NCBI GenBank assembly: GCA_028583605.1
Contig: CM053326.1
Span: 37,665,931-37,729,930 of the forward strand
Direction: 5' to 3'
Length of the DNA stretch: 64,000 bases
Source of the DNA: Dastarcus helophoroides
Lineage: Eukaryota; Arthropoda; Insecta; Coleoptera; Bothrideridae
Below are positions 36,961-48,713 of the stretch, piece by piece (position 1 is the stretch's first letter; every line of letters begins with the position of its first letter). The notes beneath the pieces were generated by a model that worked only from the letters and a program-made list of their open reading frames with translations, did no database searches and was not told the origin of the DNA. A program made the position numbers and the translations under genes.

Positions 36961-39900
36961 GTTCAGATGACGATTTTCAGGGATTTTAAAGGTCAATTCG
37001 GTTTTATAAACTAAGAATTTTTTTAGTCTGGCTTTGCAATCTAATAATAAAAATGATAAAAATGTTATATTTTTTTTAATTGCTTAAAAATTAATGTGCG
37101 TCTTATAGTCCCTCGTGTCATAAAATATGCTACGTAGAATAAGTGTATCAATTTTCTTTGGTTTTCATAGGCTTACCAACACTACCAATTAGTTCTAAAA
37201 TCCTCTTTACAATTAGTTCTAAAATCCTCTTTACAATTGGTTAAATCTAAATTGCAAAAACCCTTTTCTCTCTACTACTAAAATATCTGCCGTCCTTTCA
37301 TAAAATATGCACGATATCGATGAGTACCCTCGGCAATATTTGTTACCTATTAAACAACTGCAGCCACGTTGAATCCGATAAAAGAGCACTTTGTCCACGT
37401 CATAATACCGTCGAGAGAAGTGTGGTATTCGATTATTGAAAAGCCAATTTCCCCTAGCGTCAAGCATTGTCACTTTTCTAAACTCGAGAAAATAAATGAT
37501 CCATCCGAAATTCAGTAAGTTGGTTCTGGAAAGGCGTCCGAATAAATAAGGAAACGACCGTCTCCTCACATATATCAAGCTGATTTTCCAAGATATTTTA
37601 GATATGTGGATTATCTTAGATTCCTGGCGAGCACCTCGATTCTATAAATCATTCCAATTTTATTTCCCTTCGTTGCGTTTTATTGCGGAGAAGTATTTTA
37701 TGACCCTTCTTGAAATTTCGTAATTTTTCACATTAAATTTGATACTTCTTTGTAATAATGCACTCGATTTAATTTCACGCAATATGAAGCTTCCGAAAGC
37801 AATCTAACTTTCATATAGAGAAACATTGAAATAGGAAACAGGAGATTGCAAATAACGTCCAATATAGTGGCACGTGTTCGATAAAATGCAGATGTTTCTG
37901 TAGAAATTGCAGCTCACTCGAATTCTAATACCAGCAGCTTTGAATAAACAAAAATCTAATTTAACCAGCATCAGCTTTTTTTTACATCGACCTATTATTC
38001 CCTCGTTACAAGCATCGTCCTCGGACAGAAAACCTACGATATCGATCCTCCTGGTCAACTATGTGACCTTCCATTTCTTACCGGTCCGTCACTCACAGCG
38101 TGAGTTGATGCGTGTCACTTAAATCCATGTAAATACGAAACGGATGAAAATGCGAATACGGGCTTGGTGGGCAATTTCGGACGAATTTGCCGCATTTCTG
38201 TAATGCCAGGCGTCGCTAAAATGTCAAAACTTGTTCCTTCCTGTTCTATGTTGTATGTGGATTGTGCAGGAAGTCCCACTGTCAATCACGCTATGTAAAT
38301 CTGTTCAGATTTTAGCAGTAACTGTTTTCTCCTAGGAAAACAATGACGAGCTTGGGCTTTCAGTTCAACCTTTATCCATTATGTAATGCGGGCGGTAAAT
38401 ACCAGTCAGAAAGTTGTCTTCGTTGATTTAGATTACCTTTCATGTCATATAATGTGACGATAATCCCGTTTTTCGACAGTATCTCCCGGCATCCTCAAGC
38501 ACAGCTTCGAGACGTCAAAATGTCTTAAGGAAGAGTGTAGGTTAACAAATAAAAAAAACGTTAAAAAGTAGATGTGAGGCTCACATAATTTATAACGTGG
38601 TTAAAAATGTCGCAAGTTGACTGTAATTGTAAACATTGAATGCTGTATTGCGTGATTAAACTCCAAATTTCAACAATTTACGCTATACAAAATTTTATTA
38701 GCTAAATCTTGTTACAGCAAATTTCCACAATAGAGAATTATGATGACAAAATGTATTGGAAAGTGGATACCGCTAGAATGCTGTGATACTACAGCCAGCT
38801 GGCGAGGGGAATCGGGTGCATGAAACTCTTATGTTGCAGGCTGGGAATCGTGGCCCCAGTGGTAACTGATTCACCGACTTGCACAGTGCAGAGAAACAGG
38901 GCAAAGCACCAAGTGCGAAAAAAAAAGTTCCTACGTTACGATATAATTAAGTCTAACAGTGAATTGCACAAACCGGGATCATCAATAATTGTATTACTGT
39001 CAAAACACACATTTAAATTAGTTTAGCCACAAAATAATTTGATAAATAAATGACATTATACATTACAATAAAATTCCCATATAATAGCAGATGTATATGA
39101 TGCATTAACAAAATAAATCTCATGAATCGAGAACTATAAAAACAGATTGTCACCCAGCAAAAATCAATAACATGTCAGTATTTAATACAATGATTGTAGC
39201 CAATAACACGTATGGTTGTAATGCTTCGTAAATTGCCCATTATCTCCACTGCAGCACAAACAATTTAGCAATAAAAATACGACATAATAGCCTTGCTTAA
39301 ATCTCCAACGTAATAAAAACTCGAATTTGCAGAAACAACATCGTAAAGTGAAGCAGTAGTTCATAATATTTTTTATAGAACCAGACAAATTTAATCGAAA
39401 TTGTCCACATTCGACAAAAATGTTATTTTAGGACAATGAAACCCGATGAGTTCGTTTTCGTTTAAATTGGTTTAATGCTGTAAAAAATGGTCGAGATAAT
39501 CGATCGGGTTTACTGGCAACAGACACATCCCAACAGATCGCTTTAGATACACTCCAGATCCCTTGCTTTGTCAGTTAATAGGTTTCCAGTGTTTTAATAC
39601 TTTATTTCGTCGGTTTTTCCATTTAAAATTGTCCGAAATCGTTACTGAAAAGAAACGAAGGTAAAAGGGCAAAAATGAAGATGTCACAGAGCTCGACTGT
39701 CTCATATCGTCACTTACCACTCATATAAAGACATTTCCAAAAGCGAAGTGGACACAAGACTGACATTCCAATACTTAAGGAAACAAGCAAGGGTCCACCG
39801 ACGAATACAATTCTGTTATAATTTTGCCGCGACTGTTAATATTTGTGAACTTCTTCAAAAAAATTAACTTTTTAGTATTATACTGCTAATGTGTGAAACT

Positions 39901-40606
39901 TCCACTGTAATCGCGCTTGTAAGTTTATGTTGAGAGCTTGGCAAATCTGGTATTTATAATTGAATTGCACCCAGTTAATACCTATCCACGTACTCGAAAC
40001 ATCACGTAATTTTCACATTAGGTACAGTGAACATCTTGCTGCCTTTAAAAAATAAACATTCAGAGCTTTATGTTTTACTGCCATGGTTATTATTTGAAGT
40101 CAATAATATATTTCTGATGTTAATACATAAATAATAAATAACCATTGAATTTACAATGAATTAGCGATTAACGATTCCTGCATTTAGCCGGCAATGCTCA
40201 TGTTTATCGAAGTAATTAGATACTAATCTAAAACATTATATTTGCGACAGGTAATATTTTCCACCTTTTAAAAACACAAAAAATTCATTTTAAATATCCA
40301 GTGAAGTACAAACTGAAAAAAAGCGACAAACTTCCTTCAAATAAACATGTTCCTATTTTACTTATCATTTTACTGATACAGGTGCAAAAATATATTGCCG
40401 GTTACACGTTGATGTTTTTACGTCACGCCCACTAAATTTAATAAGAATAAAATCGAATAAGCACGGACTAAACGCTCGACATGCTAACATTAATAAAATA
40501 ATTCTCCACATATAACATGTAAACATTCCCTCTAATTAATGGCAGTAAATAATGTAATTAGTCCTAATGTTGACATTGTATTAGAGGTTATCGCAAATCA
40601 ATTAAA
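36961..40606. other. Non-coding stretch, presumably start of intron 1 of the neurobeachin-like gene
   Basis: No exon was recognised. A perfect 24-bp tandem duplication lies at 37,186-37,233. The second exon of the neurobeachin-like gene is not visible here. Confidence 0.6.
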
Positions 40607-40630
40607 CTAATCAGCCAAAGAAAAACTTAC

Positions 40631-40789
40631 CAATTGCAGGACGGTGTTGACGACTTCTCTGTTGGAAACCTGGCCGACTTCGATAAATCCAATCAAAACC
40701 CCAAATTTTAGGCTATCGTTCACTGCCATTCTCACCACTTCTTCGGGGTGTTTTATGTCACTGAACGGGGGTTTAGTTAAATCCGCCAT
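40631..40789 (-). CDS. rg: First coding exon of a neurobeachin/rugose-family protein
   Basis: The exon encodes 53 residues from ATG at 40,789-40,787 to a strong donor (TTG, then GTAAGT). Its last part, [18 protein letters not shown] followed by VVNTVLQL, closely matches the N-terminal KFAVLIGLxxVGEVSNRD region that I recall from vertebrate neurobeachin and LRBA. Those proteins are giant BEACH-domain scaffolds that anchor protein kinase A and act in membrane traffic; the Drosophila member is rugose. The exon ends in phase 0. No further exon is found on the minus-strand downstream side within the window, so intron 1 would exceed 40 kb, or the rest is in a different arrangement. The start is head-to-head with the dCMP deaminase gene 1.5 kb away. 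Confidence 0.72.
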
Positions 40790-41519
40790 TGCGGTTGAAC
40801 GAATTGTATTTTATTCACAAGTTTTCACTAACACAAGAGAAGAACACTACGAGAATTCACACAAAACACGGGAAAATTACCATCACATGATAACACCACA
40901 AACTACTATCTGCCATGTTGGAAAATGACAGCTTTTCCATTATCACCATGTAGGGAATTCTTTTTACTGTATTTTAGGATGGCATTTTGTTTATTACCAG
41001 AATCAGCTGTTTGGTTTAAACTGGATAAAATGAGCGGAATCACAATTCCCGCAACGGGTGCGTTCCATGAAGAAATCATGAGCAGTTATACCACATCCAC
41101 AGCGGTGTTGCCATACGTACTGTAATTACCGTATATGTACGGCAATTCTGGCTAATGCGGTATACGGTCCAAATACCAATACGGTACCAAAAAATACGGT
41201 AATTTAAGTTTTACTGTTTAATAACAACAAGTTTGTTTAATAATTCATCAAATTAGTTTGTGCGCAGTTCCACAATTTACAATCCAGTAATAAATTTGCG
41301 CCGCGCCATCTCGTGATAAATAGAAACATTGAAGTTTGATTTTACTGGTTTTTTCTTCGATTTTAAATACCAATATTTATAATTTAATTCCCTATTTACA
41401 AGTAGAAAAATTCGAGACATATTTATTTCTTCGTTTGTTTTTAATTTATGTATTTTTGGTTTTTTCTAACGAAGGCGTACAAAGAACATTAATTTATAAA
41501 AATCTAGAGGTGCCGAGTT

Positions 41520-41960
41520 TAAACTGAAAATTACGAGATTAAAGTTGAAATTTCGACTTTATTCTCCAAATTCCGACTTTCTTCAAGAAATTTCATGGTT
41601 AAAGTCAAATTTCGGCTTTAATCTCGAAATGTCTACTTTTTTTCACAAAATTTCGAGATTAAATTCCAAATTTCTATACTCAATGGTTAGGTTAGGAAGA
41701 TTACAGTTGCGCCCTACCACGCCCCTTACCCACTAATATTGACAGTTGGCAATAGAGTGCGTTTTTCTCTTAAAATGTGAAAGGCAACTCAAAATTTTAC
41801 GAATGAGCATCAAATTTCTAATTTCTTTTCTTCTTCTTAAAGTCCTAATTTGAAGATTAAAGTCAAAATCTAGAGATTAAAAGTGAAATAATGATTTATT
41901 TCCCAAACTTACAAATGGATTTTACTTATTACTTAGGAAAATAAAATAAAAAAATTAATA
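41520..41960. repeat. Block of the TTTCGA-type satellite with a recurring spacer
   Basis: AAATTTCGAC-type units appear at 41,545-41,670 and 41,840-41,890. Between them, 41,685-41,755 contains a spacer with GGTTAGGTTAGG and TTGACAGTTGGCAA. Its reverse complement resembles spacers inside the 53,815-57,424 element (near 56,150 and 56,640). Confidence 0.65.
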
Positions 41961-42059
41961 GTTAAAGTGCCGAAATTAGATATTAAAAACAGAGGTAATT
42001 AAATAAACAATCAAATATAATAAACTCTATCAGATTACAAATTTGTAAAGAGTGCGCCG

Positions 42060-42115
42060 TCAATCGTTTGTAGAACTTTAATGCACCCAAAGTTCAAAAA
42101 ATTTGAGAACCACTG
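42060..42115 (-). mobile_element. Probable terminus of a hAT-type element
   Basis: Read inward on the minus strand, the sequence starts CAGTGGTTCTCAAATTTTTT and continues GAACTTTGGGTGCA, a classic hAT terminal pattern. I did not find a matching opposite end with the same 8-bp duplication, so the extent is unknown. Confidence 0.5.
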
Positions 42116-42293
42116 GTGCATGCATTGAATTAGGTGCAATGCAACCATCGGAACTCACCCTTCAGCAGGAATTTTGTGAGTTGCCGACTTCAGATACAAG
42201 TAATTCAACTCATTTACAAACATAACCTAAATCTTGATATTTACGTTTTATTTAATTTTAAGTCTCTTAAATATCATTCTTTAAATTTAGATT

Positions 42294-43300
42294 ATGGCAA
42301 ACGAAAGCGACGAATGTGTGCAACGTTTGGCAGATATATCACTGAACACTTCGAAGCCTTCTGGAAATCAAATTGTACCTGAAAGGTAAACGAAACATAA
42401 CCTAGAAAACGCTCCTAATTTCAAATTTGGTAATTGCCATAAAAAAATATGTAATTTCTTATGTTTCTAGGGATATACACAAAAAAAGGAATGATTATCT
42501 TGAATGGCACGAATACTTCATGGCTACTGCATTTTTGGCAGCCAAAAGAAGCAAAGACCCTTGTTCCCAAGTGGGTGCTTGCATAGTGAACGATCAAAAG
42601 AGAATTGTAGGCATCGGTTATAACGGTATGCCTCACGGGTGCGACGATAACGAATTCCCATGGTCGAAAGATCAGAAAGTTGAATTAGACAACAAATATT
42701 TATATGGTAATTTTGATAAGTTACAGTCAATTTTAAAAGTAACTGCTAATAAATTTTAGTATGTCATGCCGAACTAAATGCTATCTTGAATAAAAATTCG
42801 TCAGATGTGAGAAACTGCACAATGTACGTTGCATTATTCCCATGCAATGAGTGTGCAAAAGTTATCATCCAAGCAGGAATCAAAGAAATTATTTATCTAT
42901 CTGATAAATATGCCCATAAAGTAACAACGAAAGCTTCCAAAAAGATGCTGGATGCAGCAGGAGTCAGATACTGGTAAATTGATTTCAATTGATTTAAAAC
43001 TGTGACATATGCATGCCTTCAAGCTCAAGTATTAGACAGTGGTTTTTTTTAATATTAAATTATTAATTCTTAAAAATATTTGCTTGAAAGTCTTACTCTT
43101 TATCTATTTTCTAGCTTGACCTATAATTTGTTTGTATTAGACTGTATGAAATTAAAAAATAGAAGCTTCTTGCTTTAATATTCATCTAAATGCACATTTT
43201 TTTTAGGCAATTCACTCCCAGAAATAAAGAAATTGTGATTAACTTTAATGAAATAAACTGGAATCAACTACCACCTTCCCCCAGATTGGACCACTTATGA
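42294..43300 (+). CDS. Deoxycytidylate (dCMP) deaminase, copy 1
   Basis: Four coding exons, 42,294-42,385, 42,471-42,706, 42,760-42,973 and 43,207-43,300, join to 211 codons with GT/AG introns in phases 2, 1 and 2. The protein is a zinc-dependent cytidine-deaminase-fold enzyme that converts dCMP to dUMP, the substrate of thymidylate synthase. The zinc and catalytic motifs are complete: HAE at 112-114 and PCNEC at 137-141. The body closely follows animal DCTD ([21 protein letters not shown]). Its N-terminal extension of about 30 residues and its C-terminal end (QFTPRNKE... to LDHL) differ from the usual form of about 178 residues. A splice acceptor directly before the ATG (TTTAG at 42,290) suggests a 5' non-coding exon. 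Confidence 0.93.
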
Positions 43301-43908
43301 CATAAGTGTTTATATTGATAGTTTCCCAATTTTTATTAAATGATCCACCTTATTAGTAATATTGATTCATATTAGATTGTTTTATTTATAGAAAATTATG
43401 TTTTACTTATATTGTGTCTTAATGAAATGGTTGCCAATCCAAAAATCCAAATATGTATCGGGAACCAATTTTTAAAAAAATTCTTTTTAATTCTAGCTAA
43501 AATTTATTTTTATTAATATAGTTCTGTCACAGTTGTAATACATTTTACTCTAATACTATATAATCTTATTAAGATCCCTTGTAGTTAGGTTTATGTTGAA
43601 TTTTCTATATTTATAAATTCTGTGCACATTATCAATGTGCATAATTTTAACGTAATACTTATCTTGGCAGTTCCGGGTCACCATTCAATGACATTTTCCG
43701 ATTCACGACGTTTGGCTGAAAATTGTAATGTAAATATATGTAGTATAAGTAAATAAGCATGCATAGGTATATGCAGTTTTATAATCATTGATCTTGATTT
43801 TATGACCCAGTGTCATGTTTTTATGAAAAATAAAACAAAGCTTAAACCCAAAAGTTTAATAATTTTATTTCCTGACCCATTCTACAAGCTTGTAATATAT
43901 AGTCAAAG

Positions 43909-43988
43909 CTAAGGTTCCTCTCCATATCTTTCAGCTTCTTTAGTTATCTTGCAGTACATAAACATTCCTGCAGATACGGCAAATTGTC
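43909..43988 (-). CDS. Terminal exon of an unidentified small protein
   Basis: On the minus strand an acceptor (TATTGCAG) is followed by an open frame reading GQFAVSAGMFMYCKITKEAE and then RYGEEP and stop. A polyadenylation signal AATAAA follows about 40 bp downstream (43,864-43,869). The hydrophobic segment plus charged tail suggests a small membrane protein, perhaps mitochondrial, but I cannot name it. The upstream exons should lie at higher coordinates and were not recognised; retroelement insertions at 44,180-45,270 may sit in its intron. Confidence 0.55.
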
Positions 43989-44179
43989 CTGCAATAATGA
44001 AAAAATTTTAACTACAAAAGAGGCAATGACATTATGCATGTAAGTCGTAGGTTAATAATTCACATTCACACAGATCTCTCACGTATCTGGATTCAGTGTG
44101 GGTTGCCTAAAGTTTAGGCCAGCACTTAGACCACCCTTTCCGGGCCCTTTATCTACCCCTGTGATTGAGGTGTCCTTGG

Positions 44180-44592
44180 TCATTCATTCAGCCACCCAAC
44201 CTTGTTGAGAAACTGAAGAACGTTCCCTGGATGCGCCTCTCTCAAACTGACTACGCTAGGCCAGAAGTTCCCCAGCGTGGCTCCTCTGATTGATGCTAGT
44301 GCCAGGCAGTGACACATCACATGCTCGACACTCTCATCTTCTAAACACCCCCTACAACTCGGATCGTTTATAATTCTCATTCTGTGGAGGTGTTTGTTTA
44401 ATCGACAGTTATCTGTCCAAATCCCTACAAGTTTCCTAAAGTTATTTCTTGAAAGTTGTAGGCATAGTTTTGCCCTTTGTCTGCACGTCATTCTAATGAA
44501 TGCGTGAGTTTGTCGGCATGTTGTTATTGATGCCCATGTGGCTTTGTGTTTACTATGAATTTCTTCATTAAGTAGGGATCTTACGATGATCT
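44180..44592 (-). pseudogene. Non-LTR retrotransposon ORF2 C-terminal fragment
   Basis: The minus strand encodes RQRAKLCLQLSRNNFRKLVG, then CRLNKHLHRM and CRGCLEDESVEHVMCHC, ending in a stop. This is the RNase H-adjacent region and terminal Cys/His knuckle found at the end of Jockey/R1/I-type ORF2 proteins. The frame is open back to about 44,592, where it runs directly into a Tc1-like fragment, so the LINE is severely 5'-truncated. Confidence 0.8.
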
Positions 44593-45267
44593 AGCCAGGG
44601 GAAGGGTTAGTTCTGGTCCAACGAATTGTCCCTCCGAACCCGCCAGTCCCTCTTTCCCAGAATGTCCTTATCCATATTAGATCAATTGCATTCTCCTGTA
44701 TAAAAAGCAATTCTGTATGAACGACGAAGCGGATGCCCTCCCAAAGCATTATAGAGCCACAACCAAAAGGGGCTTTTATAGAATAAACGAGCTTACAAAT
44801 CTCTCTTCTGTTCTCCAAACATACTCATGTTCTTCAGGAGATTTTAAGTTAAACCTGGTTTTATCAGTGAATAACATCTTCCAAATAATAGCAAACTAAT
44901 GTTGACGATTTCTAGCACATTGCAATCTTTGCATTTTGTGCTCTCTGGCAAGTAATGTCTTTTTTGGTGATCCCCTGCTCAGTAATTCAACTTTATTTAA
45001 ACATGTTTTCCAAATGATATTATAGCAGTTTGTATTGTTGATACCTCTTTTGTAACGGATTATTAATGATTCTCCGTTTTTTGAGAGCTGATTGCCTCGA
45101 AAAATGATCTTCTCTTTGATTGGTATGTTATTTTTCTCTTCATTTGGCCGTCGAATGTGACATCCTGTTCCATTAAATCCTCTATTATATTTGTACTGGG
45201 ATGATTTCTTCCTAACAGTGCCAACATAATGCATCAAGTATCCCTTTTGCAGCAGAGTTAATCCCAA
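44593..45267 (-). pseudogene. Tc1-like transposase remnant
   Basis: Minus-strand fragments read SPKKTLLAREHKMQRLQCAR, then MLFTDKTRFNLKSPEEHEY with VWRTEERF, then APFGCGSIMLWEGI. This is the order of the linker, the first catalytic Asp region (FTDKTRF for the usual FSDESRF) and the following GGGSVMVWG-type motif of Tc1 transposases. Several stops and at least one frame change interrupt it, and the C-terminal third is absent. Terminal repeats were not found. Confidence 0.75.
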
Positions 45268-45269
45268 TG

Positions 45270-45900
45270 CTGCCTTTTTAACGGAAACTGTGTCTGTGGT
45301 GATTCTTTTTTTTTTAATTTAAAACACTAGTAAATGAATGTTAGAATATATGTGTCACGACTGTTAACAAAATTGAGCTTAATAACATGCCCTAATCAGC
45401 AGCTTCTGAAAGAATTTTAAATCATTTTTGTTGTTAAAAGCTTTGACGTTTACGATTTTATAATAAAACAAAATTTAGAAGCCAGAAAAGGCCCAAATCG
45501 TATTTGTAAAAAGCCCCCTACGATGGTGGGCGAAACGTCGAACACGTTAAGTAGTTCTTTGACAGGGTCCAATCTCGGAAGAAGTATATCCTGAACCAAA
45601 AGAATATCTCATACCGCACAATCGACACCAATTCCACAAACTAGGAGTTAAAAATAAAAAATATATCAATACTCAGTAGCTCGAAAAATTTTGGATCACT
45701 TCACTTTTTTGCCTTTAGCCTAATTGTAAAAATGTAGAATGAAAACATAGTGCTTTATTTCAGGATTTAGGATTTTATTTTATAAACCAAGTTTTGAATA
45801 TCAAGTTATTTAATACTAATTTTAAACTTTTACACGTGAATATAAAAGTAAATGACTTGAATACTCTTTCGAATTTAGAACCATTGGTTGATAGAAAACT
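45270..45900. other. Short intergenic stretch with a retroelement-like motif
   Basis: CGATGGTGGGCGAAACGTCG (45,521-45,540) resembles a motif common in terminal regions of Penelope-like and other insect retroelements. No coding sequence accompanies it, so the assignment is weak. Confidence 0.35.
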
Positions 45901-45904
45901 CCAA

Positions 45905-46597
45905 TTAATCCCTGAAATTTAGTTCAATTGGCCCACATTTTGGAACAAATTTGCTGAAATAAAACATAACTAATTGCATGAATTGGAATTGATTCATTTA
46001 CTACCTGCATTCAATGCCAGCAGCATTCAACATGTTTTTTGATGCTCTGGTTTCAATTTTATGAGCAAGTTTATCAGATAAATAAAATATTTTTCGGATT
46101 CCAGACTGTATTATGAGTTTGCTACACTCATTACAAGGAAACAATGTCACATATGCGGTGCAATTTTTTAAATCAGCAGAATTTTTGTTCATGATGGCAT
46201 TCAGTTCGGCATGGCACACTAAAACATACATTGAATATCATTATTATTAGTGAATATTAAATATATACCATAATAGTATTTATTTTGCAGTTTATCCAGT
46301 TGCTTTTTAGTCCACGGAAATTCGTCGTCGCTGCAGCCATAAGGCATGCTGTTGTATCCAATTCCTACAATTTTTTTATCTTCATTCACTATGCAAGCCC
46401 CCACTTGAGTACATGGATCTTTACTTCTTTGTGCAGCCACAAGAGCAGTTGCCATGAAAAAGTCATCCCAACATATATAGTTTTCTCTCTTCATTCTAGT
46501 TTAACATTGCCAGTTATTCTATATTTATTGTTATAAATAAAAAAAGGGAAACTTACCCTCGTTGTCTTTTAGCTGGAGGACCCGATTGTTGATCCAT
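45905..46597 (-). CDS. Deoxycytidylate (dCMP) deaminase, copy 2
   Basis: Exons 46,597-46,557, 46,495-46,269, 46,218-46,005 and 45,953-45,905 join to 177 codons (176 residues), almost exactly the usual DCTD length. Intron phases 2, 1 and 2 are the same as in copy 1, and the two internal introns fall at the same residues. Zinc and catalytic motifs are intact: HAE at 92-94 and PCNEC at 117-121. The end, [17 protein letters not shown], is the standard DCTD ending that copy 1 lacks. It therefore looks like the conserved, more canonical paralogue. The two genes are convergent, about 2.6 kb apart, with an unidentified exon and transposon debris between them. Expected to make dUMP for thymidylate synthesis. 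Confidence 0.93.
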
Positions 46598-46663
46598 TGT
46601 GTTCTCTCACCATCTCGTCAACTTCATATTTATATGCATTCTGTTAGTTTTAGGGTAAGCCCA

Positions 46664-46671
46664 TATCGATA
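46664..46671. promoter_or_regulatory. DRE-type site (TATCGATA) upstream of dCMP deaminase copy 2
   Basis: The palindrome TATCGATA lies 67 bp upstream of the start codon of copy 2. In Drosophila this is the DREF binding site found at promoters of replication and nucleotide-synthesis genes. The position and gene function fit, but binding here is inferred. Confidence 0.5.
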
Positions 46672-47331
46672 AGCATTGCAGTTTTTTTTATGATATAAAT
46701 ACAAAGTTCCGCCGTTTTCAAAAAATTCTCTTTGTCATTAACAAAAAGTCGAGAGATTCAAATCGCATGTACCTAATGAAAGTACTGAAATAACAATGAA
46801 ATAATTTTTTTAAAGCTGAAAAATCTAGACGGTGATATAGATCTACATTCAAATTTCTAACGAGTAATTCATTTCATATTGTAATGACGCAAACAATTAA
46901 CGGACTTGTTTGAAATTAGATTGCTAATGATTTCGTCAGTGTGAAAGATAATGAGAATTACATGTACAATGTTGATAATCAACTAAATCAGCTAAAAATT
47001 TTTGCACAAAAAAGTGACCAAAATTATTTTTCAATAAAACTGATCTTGTATATTTAACAAGTAACGTTTTAAGTTACTCTAACATGATCTGGTTGACGAA
47101 AAAAATGTGTGGTCATTATTCCTAAATGTATTTGATTTCCCTTCAAGTGTTCGCTTCGACAACAGTGATATGAACCTACTAGCTTTTTGTATATGGAACA
47201 TTCTATATGCATGCATTATTTTTTGGTTGACTTTAAATACAGGGTGGCGTAACTGAATTGTCAACTAATCAAATTGGTGAATTCTTTTTATTTTTTATGA
47301 GTTTTATTAAACCCTAGTAAAAGATGTTTAC

Positions 47332-47768
47332 CAGAGACTAAATAGACTGAACGCTGCAGGGTAACTAGTGAAGGCAGTTGGAAGCCTGGCGAAAGCCCAG
47401 CTCGCAACGCGCTCTTATTCCTCAACAGACCTTTGCGAAGACAACCTCGGTTTTTTTAAACAAATAGGCATGAAATGTGGGAAAATGTATTGTGGAACAC
47501 TGTCCGAACATAAGTGAACATATTAGTGAAGGAAAATCAAAAGTTTCATTCTTTGGGTAGGCAAAAATAAAATATACATATAAATATTCAATTCAAACAA
47601 GTTACAGCTACATCGTTAGAACCGTTGCGCGGTTGGTTTAATATTTACAAATTTGACTTAATCCGGCAGTGTCAAGAGTAGGCAGATACCGAGATCCCTC
47701 TTCCCCGTATTTTACATTCAACGGTTCTCATTCTGCGAGATTGAAGCGTTCAGTCTATTTAGTCTCTG
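47332..47768 (-). mobile_element. hAT-type MITE, copy B
   Basis: It has the same terminal CAGAGACTAAATAGACTGAA as copy A at 14,141-14,781 and is inverted relative to it. The 8-bp duplication is ATGTTTAC and ATGTTCAC (7 of 8). At 437 bp it is shorter than copy A. It sits inside the left end of the mariner-like element. Confidence 0.88.
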
Positions 47769-47800
47769 ATGTTCACAAATAGTGCAGTTTTTATAATGCA

Positions 47801-48640
47801 TCACCAATTTTCAATATGGTTGCCCTTAACGGGTACTATAGCCTTCAGACTGTTGAAAAACGAATCGCACGCTACCCGAATGTGACTTTGTTGCATTTTG
47901 GTCCATTCCGGGCGAAGGGCTTGCTTGAAACGATCCACACTTTGGTAATTTTCAGTGGCAGCCTTGCTCTTTAGAATGCCCCAAATAGAAAAGTCCATCG
48001 AATTTGCTTGCCACCTTGTCGAAGACATGAAGTGTGGAAAGCTGTTTTTTAACTATCCCTGTTTGACGCGCCTTTTATGAGGCTATATTGAGTCTTGCTG
48101 AAATGTTCACGGTCTGCACCCGCAATGTTTGTTTGCCCAAGGCTTCTGTGCTACGTCTAAAACAGTTTCACGGTACAGGCCCGCGTTCATTTTGACCCTG
48201 CGGTTCAAAATACGAACAAAGAGCGGTCATCGGCGGTTACGGTGATCCAAACCATCACCATTGGTACACTCTGCTTTCTAGTGACCATTCGGAGGTGCAA
48301 ATTTTCAAAAGACCTCCTTGGTAAGTTAACTTGGTCATTGTGTTTGCTATGTTACACAATTAGGAATGGAGCCTTGCCAAAGAAAACAAAATTCGATAAC
48401 GAAGCAACTTATTGGCTCACTTCGTTATAACTTTTTTGTTTCAGTGTAAGATTGCCATAACTTTTTGAACATCTGTGCAGATGTTGCTGTGCTTTTTCGT
48501 CCACCATCATAACATTTCGTAATGAATCCAGTATCATTGTATTTTTTTATGGTCCGATGCATAAAAAACTTATTTACTACGTTCAAATGCTGGAGCTCTA
48601 TAACCATCGTCATATAATAAAATATCATCGCTTAGATTTT
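47801..48640 (-). pseudogene. Mariner/Tc1-like transposase remnant
   Basis: Minus-strand order: an N-terminal helix-turn-helix piece (FMHRTIKKYNDTGF, then DGGRKSTATSAQMFKKL) near 48,560-48,430. A gap follows. Next comes VNAGLYRETV with TFQQDS (second catalytic Asp) near 48,190-48,090, then MSSTRWQANSMDFSIWGILK and LRPEWTKMQQSHIRVACDSF to 47,801. The segment with the first catalytic Asp is missing or unrecognisable, and stops interrupt the middle. Dead copy. Confidence 0.8.
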
Positions 48641-48713
48641 GAGACATCTATCATTAAAGGTTTGGTAGATATGACAGTCTGAAGTAAGTTGAGAGTTCAG
48701 TTGCGTCACCCTG

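Larger units (their letters stand above)
47240..48713 (-). mobile_element. Mariner/Tc1-like element, interrupted by a MITE
   Basis: The ends read CAGGGTGGCGTAACTGAATT and, inversely, CAGGGTGACGCAACTGAACT. TA flanks the left end; the right flank is AA, so the expected TA duplication has decayed on one side. Taking out the nested MITE leaves about 1.0 kb, shorter than a complete element. Confidence 0.8.

Noticed and set aside
35438..36996. 445- and 315-residue open frames on the minus strand
   Set aside because: Same low-complexity artefact in the second purine tract; no domain or splice context.
41100..42115. A single hAT element from CAGCGGTG (41,100) to CCACTG (42,115)
   Set aside because: The inverted match is only about 7 bp and the 8-bp flanks CACATCCA and GTGCATGC do not agree; these are probably parts of different elements.
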